The translations under genes and the position numbers were made by a program. This document shows positions 1 through 7,020 of a stretch of 13,063 bases of DNA, piece by piece. The notes beneath the pieces are model-generated. The model did not search any database, was not told where the DNA came from, and worked only from the letters and a program-made list of their open reading frames with translations. The stretch's first letter is position 1. Each line of letters starts with the position of its first letter. The DNA is taken from positions 1 through 13,063 of the forward strand of contig MDJN01000050.1 of NCBI GenBank assembly GCA_001995005.1, written 5' to 3'. This DNA is from Candidatus Parepulonipiscium sp. PG-Nun2H_MBin03 (GTDB lineage: Bacteria > Bacillota > Clostridia > Lachnospirales > Cellulosilyticaceae).

Positions 1-336
1 CATTCGCTTAATCAAATCTGGATTAGAAGTGATATAAGGAGATGTTACAAAAAATATTGCAGGTGTCTGAGTCTTTTTTAGAGTGTCCAAAATTTTGCCC
101 GTTTGCCCATTTTCGTACCCCTCATCAAATGTAAGATATAATACTTTTTTGCTAGTATCTCCTACATAGTAGCCGTCATAAGTTGCGATGTCATAGCTTA
201 ATTTGTCGTTAACACGTGGTGTTTGATGATCTTTTTCTCGTACTAGCCACCAATCCACTTTAGTATTATCTAAATTGTTAGCAAAGATAACACTAGAAAA
301 CATGAAAATTCCTAATAATACAATTAATTTCTTCAA
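1..336 (-). CDS. pdaA: PdaA-like polysaccharide deacetylase (muramic delta-lactam), 5' part only
   Basis: The first 112 codons are visible; the rest lies beyond the left edge. Translation gives a signal peptide or N-terminal anchor at residues 1-19 (MKKLIVLLGIFMFSSVIFA), then a lead-in with DWWLVREKDHQTP, a KLSYDIATYDGYYVGDTSKK segment, and the NodB motif 1 LTFDEGYENG at about 68-77, followed by FFVTSPYITSNPDLIKRM. The DEGYENG form, instead of the usual TFDDG, is characteristic of PdaA proteins, which deacetylate N-acetylmuramic acid on the way to muramic delta-lactam in spore cortex. This is established for the Bacillus subtilis family member. The metal-binding H-x3-H motif would lie outside the window. 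Start: TTG at 336-334 with AAAGGGG seven bases upstream; the next in-frame ATG, residue 12, lies inside the signal peptide. Exported action on peptidoglycan is inferred. Confidence 0.88.
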   Translation of the reverse strand, partial: MKKLIVLLGIFMFSSVIFANNLDNTKVDWWLVREKDHQTPRVNDKLSYDIATYDGYYVGDTSKKVLYLTFDEGYENGQTGKILDTLKKTQTPAIFFVTSPYITSNPDLIKRM

Positions 337-376
337 CTTTATTCCCCTTTCAAATGTCTTTTTTTGACGCTTACAT

Positions 377-399
377 ACTGAGGAGTGGGAGCCCTTAGT
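377..399. repeat. Imperfect inverted repeat in pdaA leader
   Basis: ACTGAGG at 377-383 faces CCTTAGT at 393-399 around a 9-base G-rich loop. In rightward RNA all pairs are Watson-Crick except one G-U; in leftward (pdaA) RNA that pair becomes an A-C mismatch. There is no T-run, so it is not an obvious terminator. If the sigma-G-like promoter is right, it lies in the untranslated leader of pdaA. It is locally more GC-rich than its surroundings. Confidence 0.3.
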
Positions 400-418
400 G
401 TAGTAAACAACTTTTTCT

Positions 419-447
419 TAGTATTACCTAAAAATGTATTTGCATAC
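419..447 (-). promoter_or_regulatory. Putative sigma-G promoter for pdaA
   Basis: Reading leftward, GTATG (447-443) and AATACTA (425-419) are separated by 17 bases. The known sigma-G pattern is gHATR, 17-18 bases, CATWHTA; only the first base of the -10 element differs. Forespore sigma-G control of pdaA is known in Bacillus subtilis, so the match fits the gene. Transcription would begin near 411, leaving a leader of about 75 bases. It overlaps the divergent promoter for the methyltransferase gene. Confidence 0.4.
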
Positions 448-468
448 GTAGTATTTGTAGTGTACAAT
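440..468 (+). promoter_or_regulatory. Putative sigma-A promoter for the methyltransferase-hslO pair
   Basis: TTGCAT (440-445) and TACAAT (463-468) are separated by 17 bases, matching the vegetative consensus at 4 of 6 and 5 of 6 positions. Transcription would start near 475 and give a leader of about 64 bases. No other good promoter is seen before the start at 539. Confidence 0.5.
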
Positions 469-538
469 AAAATAAGGGAATGACCTATTTAGTCTAAACG
501 AGGAATAATGTAGAGTATAAAGTAAGTGAGGTAAAAAA

Positions 539-1291
539 ATGTACAATGAATTTGCTAGGGTATACGATGTTTTTATGGGCGAAACGCCTTATAAAAAGTG
601 GTATAACTTTATAAATACAGCATTAACACAAAATGGCATATCTCCTAAAATAGTATGCGATTTAGGGTGTGGAACAGGTGTTTTATGTAAAATGTTTGAA
701 GAAGATGGTGTAGAAGTTATTGGGATAGATGGTTCTGTAGATATGTTGGCTGTTGCAAAGACGCAAAGCCGTAATGTATTATATCTAAATCAAGATATAA
801 GTGAATTTGAGCTGTATGGTACTGTGGATTTAATTTATAGTAGCTGTGATACCTTAAACTATTTAATAGAACCGGCGGAAATTAAGAATGTGTTTAAATT
901 AGTTAATAATTATCTTGAAAAGGATGGATTATTTATCTTTGATATAAATACTGAATATAAATATAAAAATGAATTGGGCGAGAAAGTCTTTGTTGAACAA
1001 AATGATGATGCTTCGTATATATGGGAAAATTTTTACGACCCGAAAGAAAAAATTAATGAATTTGGCGTGACTTTTTTCATACGGGACGATTATATATATA
1101 AGAAAAGTCAAGAATTTCATTATCAGAAAGCGTATACAATTGAGGAAATTAAACAATATTTAGAGGAAGCGGGACTTATTATTTTAGGAATATATGACGA
1201 TTATACTAGTAATATGTATAACCCTACTACGAGTAGGGCAACCTTTATAACGAAAGAAGGATATTTAGAAGATAAATTCTATCAGAGATAA
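539..1291 (+). CDS. Class I SAM-dependent methyltransferase
   Basis: This 250-residue soluble protein has a Rossmann methyltransferase core. Motif I, DLGCGTG, is at residues 41-47. The acidic end of strand 2, VIGIDGS, is at 60-66 and probably contacts the SAM ribose. NQDISEF (84-90) and DLIYSSCDTLNYL (97-109) correspond to motifs II and III, and GLFIFDIN (130-137) to strand 5. The opening MYNEFARVYDVFMGETPYKKW resembles YqeM-type methyltransferases of Firmicutes, whose substrate is not settled. The C-terminal beta region (about 155-240) probably shapes the acceptor site. The start is supported by GTGAGG seven bases upstream. hslO follows after 27 bases, so the two are probably cotranscribed. 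The substrate, small molecule or macromolecule, cannot be told from the sequence. Confidence 0.85.
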   Translation: MYNEFARVYDVFMGETPYKKWYNFINTALTQNGISPKIVCDLGCGTGVLCKMFEEDGVEVIGIDGSVDMLAVAKTQSRNVLYLNQDISEFELYGTVDLIYSSCDTLNYLIEPAEIKNVFKLVNNYLEKDGLFIFDINTEYKYKNELGEKVFVEQNDDASYIWENFYDPKEKINEFGVTFFIRDDYIYKKSQEFHYQKAYTIEEIKQYLEEAGLIILGIYDDYTSNMYNPTTSRATFITKEGYLEDKFYQR

Positions 1292-1318
1292 GATAAAAAT
1301 TAAAGGAGAAGCAAGTAA

Positions 1319-2191
1319 ATGGAAGATTACGTAATACGAGGCATAAATAGAAGTTTTCGAGTTTTTGGGGCAAATACAACACAGTTAGTTAGTCAATTGG
1401 CGACAAGGCATGCAACAACTCCAGTTGCAACCGCAGCACTAGGCAGAACACTTACGGCAGCCACGATAATGGGGCAGATGAGCAAGAACAGCGAAGATAG
1501 AATTAGTATACTAATAAAAGGGGATGGCCCAATTGGTGGGATTGTTGTGGAAGCTAATGGGAGAGGAAACGCAAAAGGATATGTATATAACCCAGATGTT
1601 GATATAGAAAAAAATGCTAAAGGTAAGTTGAATGTTGCAGGAGCAATCGGTAATGCTATTATGACTGTTTCAAAAGATATAGGTCTTAAAGAGCCGTATA
1701 TTGGACAAACAGCAATGCTATCTGGAGAAATTGCAGAAGACATTGCAGACTACTTCATGATTTCTGAACAAGTAAATTCGGTAGTAATACTAGGTGTTTT
1801 AGTAAATCCAGACGATTATACAGTAAAAGCATCAGGTGGCATAATAATTCAAGTTTTACCAGATGCACAAGAAGAAGATATAGATAAGTTAGAAAGCAAA
1901 ATAACCGAATTTAGTTCTCTTACAGAATGTTTAGAAAAAGGACAGAGCATAGAAGAAGTAATTAATACACTATTAGAAGACGTAACTATTTTATCAAAAA
2001 TAGATGTTAAATTTAATTGTGATTGTTCAAAGGACAAAATGGAAAGAGCACTAATTAGCTTAGGAAAAAAAGAATTGACAGATATTGTACAAGATGACCA
2101 ACCAGACTTAGAGTTAGTTTGTCACTTTTGCAATGAAAAATATCAATTTGATAAAAAAGCTATAAAAGATGTAGTAGACACAATAATATAA
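1319..2191 (+). CDS. hslO: Hsp33 redox-regulated molecular chaperone
   Basis: Hsp33 is a cytoplasmic holdase that switches on when oxidation releases zinc from its C-terminal cysteine cluster, protecting proteins under oxidative plus heat stress. The 290-residue length is normal for the family. The N-terminal core (about 1-180) carries the family signature ATRHATTPVATAALGRTLTA and SILIKGDGPIGGIVVEANG. The C-terminal redox switch is intact: C234 and C236 (CDC), then 31 residues, then C268 and C271 (CHFC), the C-x-C-x(27-32)-C-x2-C zinc site. The RBS is AAAGGAG, with ATG at 1319. It is the second gene after the methyltransferase. No clear terminator hairpin follows, so some read-through to the next gene is possible. 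Confidence 0.97.
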   Translation: MEDYVIRGINRSFRVFGANTTQLVSQLATRHATTPVATAALGRTLTAATIMGQMSKNSEDRISILIKGDGPIGGIVVEANGRGNAKGYVYNPDVDIEKNAKGKLNVAGAIGNAIMTVSKDIGLKEPYIGQTAMLSGEIAEDIADYFMISEQVNSVVILGVLVNPDDYTVKASGGIIIQVLPDAQEEDIDKLESKITEFSSLTECLEKGQSIEEVINTLLEDVTILSKIDVKFNCDCSKDKMERALISLGKKELTDIVQDDQPDLELVCHFCNEKYQFDKKAIKDVVDTII

Positions 2192-2199
2192 CACACGGA

Positions 2200-2228
2200 T
2201 TGGTAAAAAAATCTATAATTTATATCAT
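2200..2228 (+). promoter_or_regulatory. Possible promoter for the membrane-anchored hydrolase gene
   Basis: TTGGTA (2200-2205) and TATCAT (2223-2228) are 17 bases apart, 4 of 6 and 5 of 6 to the vegetative consensus. In such AT-rich sequence chance matches are common, so this is only suggestive. The TTGACA at 2291-2296 is too close to the RBS to serve as a -35 box for the start at 2313. Confidence 0.28.
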
Positions 2229-2312
2229 TAAGTGTAACTAAATGTTAATAATTTTAATATATCATGTATATTAATAGAGAATAATAAAGATTGACATTTA
2301 TAGGGGGGAAAT

Positions 2313-3365
2313 ATGCGAGTTCTTTATAGTTTTAAAATTTATCTGGCAATACTTTCGGCACTAGTTTTAACCTTTAATAGCTTTATGACTTCTATTTTGG
2401 TTTTTACATTTGCAAATGTAATGCTTATGTTTTATACAGCGTTTTTATCAAAGGGAGTAACTAGGAAAATCATAATTTTTATATCATATAGTTTTGTTAT
2501 GATAGTCCAGCTATGTTTTTGCGTATTTATGATGGAAAATGAATTGAGTAGGAGTATAATTTTAGCATCATATCTATTACTAGGATTATCATTTTATTTA
2601 AATAATTTGTTAACTATGAATTTAGAAGATTTTTATATATTTTCTAGTGTAGAAAAATCCAATATATTATCATTTGATAAGATAGAAGATTTTAACAAAT
2701 TTTTGGCACAAAAGAAACAAATTTTGCACAGTTCACGCCAACTTTTAACTCGTGAAATTATAGAAGAAGTTATAGCAAATGTAAGGCGCAACAGCTCGTT
2801 TAGCTACATTAACCAAGGAAGCCTAAATGAAGAATATTTTGAAAAATTGCAAGAAACATTAGCAGATGAATATGTATATATAGTAATATCAGACACAGGA
2901 ACTCCAATAAGCAAGGTTATGGCATTGGGTACAAAAAAGCCATATAACCATGCATCCATTGCATTTGATAAGAAACTTGTAACATTAGTAAGCTATAATG
3001 GAGGCGAATGGATTAATCCACCAGGGCTTAATGCAGAGATGGTAGAGTATTTATTAAAAAAAGATGAATCCTCTATATATGTTTATAAGCTAAAAGTTAA
3101 CAGAGAACAAAAACAGAAGATGATAGATAAAATTGCTGAAATAAATAAAAAAGGTAGTGCGTATAATATGATAGGTCTAGTCACAAAGCAGTCTTATAAA
3201 CCTAATATTATGTATTGTTCACAATTTGTTTATAAGCTATTAGAACATGCAGGAGCAACTTATTTTAAAGCAAACCCTGATGATGTTAGACCAACAGATT
3301 TAATTGAGTTAGACTATGACAGAAAATTAGAATTAGATTATAAAATTGTATTTGATAGATTTTAA
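2313..3365 (+). CDS. Membrane-anchored protein with permuted NlpC/P60-like cysteine hydrolase domain
   Basis: The N-terminal 105 residues hold about four hydrophobic helices (roughly 5-24, 26-45, 53-73, 80-101). A charged linker, probably partly helical (about 110-185), follows, then a globular domain (about 187-350). In that domain a histidine in YNHASIAFD (H213) precedes a cysteine in MYCSQFVYKLLEHAG (C302). Histidine before cysteine is the order of circularly permuted NlpC/P60 papain-like enzymes (YiiX/YaeF group), which act on amide or ester bonds in peptides, peptidoglycan or lipids. IGLVTKQSYKPNIMYCSQ and DVRPTDL also look like that group. No signal peptidase site is seen. The side of the membrane is uncertain; with four helices both termini would share a side. 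RBS AGGGGGG lies just upstream of ATG 2313. Substrate unknown; a non-enzymatic role cannot be excluded. Confidence 0.72.
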   Translation: MRVLYSFKIYLAILSALVLTFNSFMTSILVFTFANVMLMFYTAFLSKGVTRKIIIFISYSFVMIVQLCFCVFMMENELSRSIILASYLLLGLSFYLNNLLTMNLEDFYIFSSVEKSNILSFDKIEDFNKFLAQKKQILHSSRQLLTREIIEEVIANVRRNSSFSYINQGSLNEEYFEKLQETLADEYVYIVISDTGTPISKVMALGTKKPYNHASIAFDKKLVTLVSYNGGEWINPPGLNAEMVEYLLKKDESSIYVYKLKVNREQKQKMIDKIAEINKKGSAYNMIGLVTKQSYKPNIMYCSQFVYKLLEHAGATYFKANPDDVRPTDLIELDYDRKLELDYKIVFDRF

Positions 3366-3380
3366 CATAAGTTATTTAGT

Positions 3381-3451
3381 AGGCCAACTAATTTTGTATT
3401 TAAAAGGTATTATAACCTTTATTGTATACGAAAATAATAGTTGGCCTTTTT
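3381..3451 (+). terminator. Long branched rho-independent terminator
   Basis: AGGCCAACTA (3381-3390) pairs with TAGTTGGCCT (3438-3447), and the stem continues with bulges through ATTTTGTAT and ATACGAAAATAA. A separate inner hairpin, AAAGGT...ACCTTT, lies at about 3403-3420. The outer stem is followed directly by a run of T ending at 3451. It sits 15 bases past the stop of the membrane hydrolase gene and should end that transcript. Confidence 0.85.
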
Positions 3452-3641
3452 GTGTTATGTATAAATAATAAAATTAAATAAATTATAATAAATATATTAA
3501 TGATATAAAAAACATGGTATTAATGTATTTATTAATGTATATAATATGTATATTATACGTATTCAGCATAAAATATTGGGCAATTTTATAATAAGTAATA
3601 AGGCTGATTATGCATATCAATAAAAAATAGGAGGATGATAT
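3452..3641. other. AT-rich intergenic region before the MgtC-family gene
   Basis: This stretch is almost entirely A and T. TATTAATG occurs three times as a direct repeat (3495-3502, 3518-3525, 3530-3537), and ATATGTATATTATACGTAT nearby is partly palindromic. A TATAAT at 3587-3592 could be a -10 box but lacks a good -35. The RBS AGGAGG is at 3629-3634. I see no conserved M-box (Mg2+) riboswitch elements, although MgtC-type genes are sometimes controlled by magnesium. Confidence 0.45.
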
Positions 3642-4349
3642 ATGGAGCAAGCTGAGTATTTTATAAATTATTGTTTTTATGACTTTAATATGGTGTCGAT
3701 TTTTGTTAGACTTGCGTTAGCAGTGATTTTGGGAGGCTCAATTGGTTTAGACAGAGAGAAACGTACTAGATCAGCAGGATTTAGAACACATTCTTTGGTA
3801 TGCATTGGTGGCACGCTAATAATGTTAACAGGTAACTATATAAACATAAATTTTGAAGGTCCGACCGATGTTGCAAGATTAGGTGCTCAAGTGGTGAGTG
3901 GGATAGGTTTTTTAGGGGCAGGTACAATTATGAGTTCTGGACACCAAAAAGTTGTTGGACTTACAACAGCAACAGCATTATGGATTTGTGCAGGTATAGG
4001 ATTGGCTTTAGGAGTAGGATTTTATGAAGGGGCTTTTGTAGTATGCTTCTTTACATTAATCTCTTTAAGAGTATTAAGAGTGGTTGATAAAAAGTATAGA
4101 AGAGAAACTCATTTTGTGGATATTTATTTAGAGCTACATAAAGCTACTGATATAAATAATGTGACTGATATTTTGACGGACAATAATGTTCTTTTAATAT
4201 CGCTTGAATCTAAGAAGCCAAAAATTACGGCAAATGAGATAGGCATATCTTTGGTGATAAAATTGAAAAATGCGCAAACCTCTGATAGTGTTATTAAACA
4301 AATGAATGAGTCGGATAAAATTGCATTTGTACACAAAGTTTATCTATAG
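3642..4349 (+). CDS. MgtC/SapB family membrane protein
   Basis: At 235 residues this matches the full-length MgtC type with a C-terminal domain. The N-terminal half holds several membrane helices (about 18-35, 50-64, 83-98, 108-125, 129-147) and the family signatures GLDREKRTRSAGFRTHSLVCIGG split around residues 35-57, VARLGAQVVSGIGFLGAG at 77-94 and VVGLTTATALWICAGIGLA at 104-122. Residues about 155-235 form a soluble alpha/beta domain of ACT-like appearance (strands at FVDIYLELH, VLLISLES, ISLVIKLK). In enterobacteria MgtC modulates the F-type ATP synthase and supports growth in low magnesium; in Firmicutes the role is undefined, so no function is claimed here. RBS AGGAGG lies eight bases before the ATG. 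A 95-base gap without a terminator leads to the next gene. Confidence 0.9.
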   Translation: MEQAEYFINYCFYDFNMVSIFVRLALAVILGGSIGLDREKRTRSAGFRTHSLVCIGGTLIMLTGNYININFEGPTDVARLGAQVVSGIGFLGAGTIMSSGHQKVVGLTTATALWICAGIGLALGVGFYEGAFVVCFFTLISLRVLRVVDKKYRRETHFVDIYLELHKATDINNVTDILTDNNVLLISLESKKPKITANEIGISLVIKLKNAQTSDSVIKQMNESDKIAFVHKVYL

Positions 4350-4444
4350 ACGCTTAGAAAGGTAAAATATGATTAATATAATTTAGAATAAGTTTTTTGA
4401 TTAAAGTTATGTAATTAAAAAAAGGAAGAATAGGAGAATAAATT

Positions 4445-4897
4445 ATGTATGAATTTAAAGGTACGTTACCTAGATATTATTCTGGTAACGTTTGCTACCA
4501 ATATAATTTACAAAAACCTTGCAAAAGTTTAAGAATTAGGATGGAGTATATGCCAACAGATAGGGAGGAAAATGCAAAGGAATTTACAGAGATTGTAACA
4601 CAGCAGTTATATAAAGCCTATAACCGTATGCCTTCTGAAGATGAGATTAATACTGCTTTAAAAGGGGTGAAAACAGAAATTCAGCTTGCGGTATACCTAA
4701 ATGATGAATTTTTAGGAAATATACACAATCCTAGCACAGTAAAAGATATGCTTTTTGATGAAAGCTCAGAACGTACAATAGGTTGTATAAAGGCTAAACC
4801 GCCTTTTTTTGGTAAATTAAAAATAATAGTTAATTCATTTTATGTCATAGATAAAGAAGTTTCATATACAGTTCAAGTTGAAACGGAGGAAGCATAA
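4445..4897 (+). CDS. Beta-rich accessory protein, likely detached N-terminal domain of a CehA-type PHP hydrolase
   Basis: I do not recognise this 150-residue protein as a named family. It has no signal peptide or membrane helix. It begins with strand-like segments (MYEFKGTLPRYY, VCYQYNLQKPCKSLRIRMEY, about 1-35), then a helical insertion (about 42-74), then more strands (TEIQLAVYLNDEFLGNIHNPS at 78-97; GKLKIIVNSFYVIDKEVSYTVQVE at 123-146). This order, a binding-fold opening with KSLRIRMEY and an ending where a GKLKI strand precedes a Y-V-V strand, resembles the N-terminal jelly-roll domain found fused to CehA/McbA-type PHP metallohydrolases. Its stop at 4895-4897 is followed immediately by the ATG of a PHP-domain gene, so the two are translationally linked and probably partners. 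RBS AGGAG lies nine bases upstream of the start. Confidence 0.7.
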   Translation: MYEFKGTLPRYYSGNVCYQYNLQKPCKSLRIRMEYMPTDREENAKEFTEIVTQQLYKAYNRMPSEDEINTALKGVKTEIQLAVYLNDEFLGNIHNPSTVKDMLFDESSERTIGCIKAKPPFFGKLKIIVNSFYVIDKEVSYTVQVETEEA

Positions 4898-5758
4898 ATG
4901 ATAAAAAGAGTCGAGTTGCATAATCATACAAACGAATCTGACGGAAAACTTAGCATATACGAACTTGCAGATTATTTTACAGAAAATGAAATAACGGCAT
5001 TTGCTTTAAGTGACCATAACACAACTTCGGGTATTGCACCGCTAAGAGAGTATAAGAAAGATAAATTTGAATTAATAGAAAGTTGTGAATTAACCACTTA
5101 TTATGGGCATATTGTGGTTCATAATATTAAAGAAAATATCCCTTGGGATGATATTAATACAGAAAATGTTGATGTTTTATTCGACAGAGCTCATGCACAA
5201 AATGCAATAGCTGGGATTGCACATCCATTTTGTCCGGCAAAGCCATTAGGAAATGGAATAAGGTTTGAATTAAAGGTTAATGATTATAAAAAAGTTGATT
5301 TTATAGAAGTTGTTAATATGTGCTGTTCATATGAATTAGTAAACTCAAAAGCGTTTGCATTATGGGAAGACTTGGTGATTGAAGGATATAGAATATCTCC
5401 CACATCGGGATTGGATTTACACGTTAAAGCTGAGGTATCAAACATTTATAAAACGTATCTAATGCTTGATGATACTTTTAAAAATAAAGATATTGCAACT
5501 CAGTTAGACTTTGCGATTAAAAATGGGCTAGTATTAGTAACTAGAGAGCCTATTATTGAAATAAATGACAGTAAAGTAAGTGTTACGAACTTTGATAAAT
5601 ATAAAGAACGAGAATGTTATGTTACAGTTGTTACTAAAAATGGAGTAAAAAAATTAACTGATTATAAATTTGATATTAATTTAGGCGAGGCTACTGTGAT
5701 TAAAGTACATGATAAAAACGATAAAATAATTGCGTGCAGGGCTGTGTTTAGAAAATAG
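4898..5758 (+). CDS. PHP domain metallohydrolase (CehA/McbA-like)
   Basis: PHP-family enzymes use a two- or three-metal site to cleave phosphoester or related bonds. The 286-residue protein shows the full ligand set: H8 and H10 with D15 (ELHNHTNESDGKLS), H40 (LSDHNTTSG), E61 or E64 (ESCELTT), H71 (YYGHIVVH), H109 (IAHPF), E137 (DFIEVVN) and D173/H175 (SGLDLH). Residues about 215-286 form a small beta domain. No signal peptide, so probably cytoplasmic. Translation starts on the base after the upstream stop, with GGAGGA (4885-4890) inside the end of that gene, so it is coupled to the 4445 product. An MFS gene follows after 37 bases. The pattern HxHTxxSDG plus SGxDxH favours the CehA/McbA group over histidinol phosphatase or polymerase PHP domains. 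Substrate unknown. Confidence 0.88.
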   Translation: MIKRVELHNHTNESDGKLSIYELADYFTENEITAFALSDHNTTSGIAPLREYKKDKFELIESCELTTYYGHIVVHNIKENIPWDDINTENVDVLFDRAHAQNAIAGIAHPFCPAKPLGNGIRFELKVNDYKKVDFIEVVNMCCSYELVNSKAFALWEDLVIEGYRISPTSGLDLHVKAEVSNIYKTYLMLDDTFKNKDIATQLDFAIKNGLVLVTREPIIEINDSKVSVTNFDKYKERECYVTVVTKNGVKKLTDYKFDINLGEATVIKVHDKNDKIIACRAVFRK

Positions 5759-5795
5759 GCAATATTATTAAGATGAGATTAATTAAGGGGGTACA

Positions 5796-6944
5796 ATGTA
5801 TTCATTTTTATTAGCGATAATTTATTTAATTTTTATAAGTTTAGGACTACCAGATTCTTTAATAGGCTCAGCTTGGCCAATAATGCACCTAGATTTGGCA
5901 GTATCAATATCATATATGGGCATAGTAACTGTTATAATATCTCTAGGAACAGTGGTGTCTAGTCTATATTCTGATAAACTTACTAAAAGGTTTGGAGTCG
6001 GTATAGTAACAACAATAAGCATCTTTTTATCAGCACTTTCTTTAATAGGATATGCTTTCAGTCGACAATTTTGGATGGTATGCCTTTGTGCCATACCATA
6101 TGGATTGGCGGCAGGAGCCATAGACGCTGCGATTAATAACTATGTTGCACTGCATTATAAGTCAAGTCATATGAGTTGGTTGCACTGCTTCTGGGGAGTG
6201 GGAGTGTCAATTAGTCCTTATATTATGAGTTTTGCATTAATTACGGATAGAGGATGGAATGCAGGTTTTAGAATTGTAAGCTATATACAAATTATTATTG
6301 TATTAGTAGTTTTATTTAATATTTCTCTATTTAAAAAGGTTAGTACAAGTACTAGCAATGATGTAATATCAAGCATAGATATAAAATATACAGATATTAT
6401 AAAAATTAAGGGAGTTAAACTGATTTTATTCACGTTTTTTTGTTATTGTGGATTGGAAGGGACTGCTGGGATATGGGCAAGCAGCTATCTTGTTGAGGCA
6501 AGAGGTATGGATGCAGAAATTGCGGCTAGATATGCAGCGTATTTTTATATTGGAATAACGCTAGGTAGATTTATAAGTGGATTTATTACAAATAAATTAG
6601 GCGATAAAAATATGATAACTTTAGGTCAGGCAATAATTTTAATAGGTGGTTTTATTATGTTTGTATATCCTTTAGTTGGATTATTGTTAGTAGGCTTGGG
6701 GTGTGCACCGATATATCCAGCGATTATACATTCAACGCCGTATAATTTTGGTAAGGAATATTCTCAGGCTATAATAGGAATTGAAATGGCTAGTGCATAT
6801 GTTGGAACAACACTTATGCCAGCAATATTTGGTTTGGTAGCCGAATATATAAGTATAGATGCCTATCCTATATACCTGATTTTAATTACGGGAACAATGC
6901 TTTTTACAGCAAATAGGTTTAACAGATTAATGAAAAATACTTAG
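5796..6944 (+). CDS. MFS transporter
   Basis: This 382-residue integral membrane protein has about twelve hydrophobic helices in two halves. The first half has GLPDSLIGSAWPIM at 17-30 and a motif A-like loop SSLYSDKLTKRFG at 55-67. The second half repeats a motif A-like loop, GRFISGFITNKLGDK at 257-271. A central charged loop (about 180-205) separates the halves. AGAIDAAINNYVALHY and SWLHCFWGVGVSISPYI resemble the sugar/fucose-permease-like (FucP-type) branch of MFS. The substrate is not evident and need not be a sugar. RBS AAGGGGG precedes ATG 5796. The short gap from the PHP gene suggests one operon, so the transporter may import or export the substrate or product of that enzyme. No terminator hairpin is apparent after it. 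Confidence 0.88.
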   Translation: MYSFLLAIIYLIFISLGLPDSLIGSAWPIMHLDLAVSISYMGIVTVIISLGTVVSSLYSDKLTKRFGVGIVTTISIFLSALSLIGYAFSRQFWMVCLCAIPYGLAAGAIDAAINNYVALHYKSSHMSWLHCFWGVGVSISPYIMSFALITDRGWNAGFRIVSYIQIIIVLVVLFNISLFKKVSTSTSNDVISSIDIKYTDIIKIKGVKLILFTFFCYCGLEGTAGIWASSYLVEARGMDAEIAARYAAYFYIGITLGRFISGFITNKLGDKNMITLGQAIILIGGFIMFVYPLVGLLLVGLGCAPIYPAIIHSTPYNFGKEYSQAIIGIEMASAYVGTTLMPAIFGLVAEYISIDAYPIYLILITGTMLFTANRFNRLMKNT

Positions 6945-6963
6945 AATTTTTGCTATAATTTGC

Positions 6964-6992
6964 TTTATCTTTTTAAAAAATAATAGTATAAT
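6964..6992 (+). promoter_or_regulatory. Possible promoter for tadA
   Basis: TATAAT at 6987-6992 is a consensus -10 box. The hexamer 17 bases upstream, TTTATC (6964-6969), is a weak -35 match. Transcription would begin at about 6998-7000, at the RBS AAAGGACGG. This would exclude the GTG at 6997 as a start and favours ATG 7021. Confidence 0.38.
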
Positions 6993-7020
6993 CTTTGTGA
7001 AAGGACGGAACATTAAGAGT

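Noticed and set aside
1393..1743. Leftward ORF of 116 codons inside hslO
   Set aside because: Shadow of a clear conserved gene; no RBS and low-complexity hydrophobic translation.
2291..2296. TTGACA as a -35 box for the 2313 gene
   Set aside because: Only 16 bases separate it from the start codon, and the RBS lies where the -10 would be.
3452..3641. M-box magnesium riboswitch upstream of the MgtC-family gene
   Set aside because: The leader is nearly pure A and T with no GC-containing paired core.
6997..7020. GTG start for tadA giving an eight-residue longer protein
   Set aside because: The GTG precedes the RBS AAAGGACGG and falls at the predicted transcription start; ATG 7021 gives the usual family N terminus.
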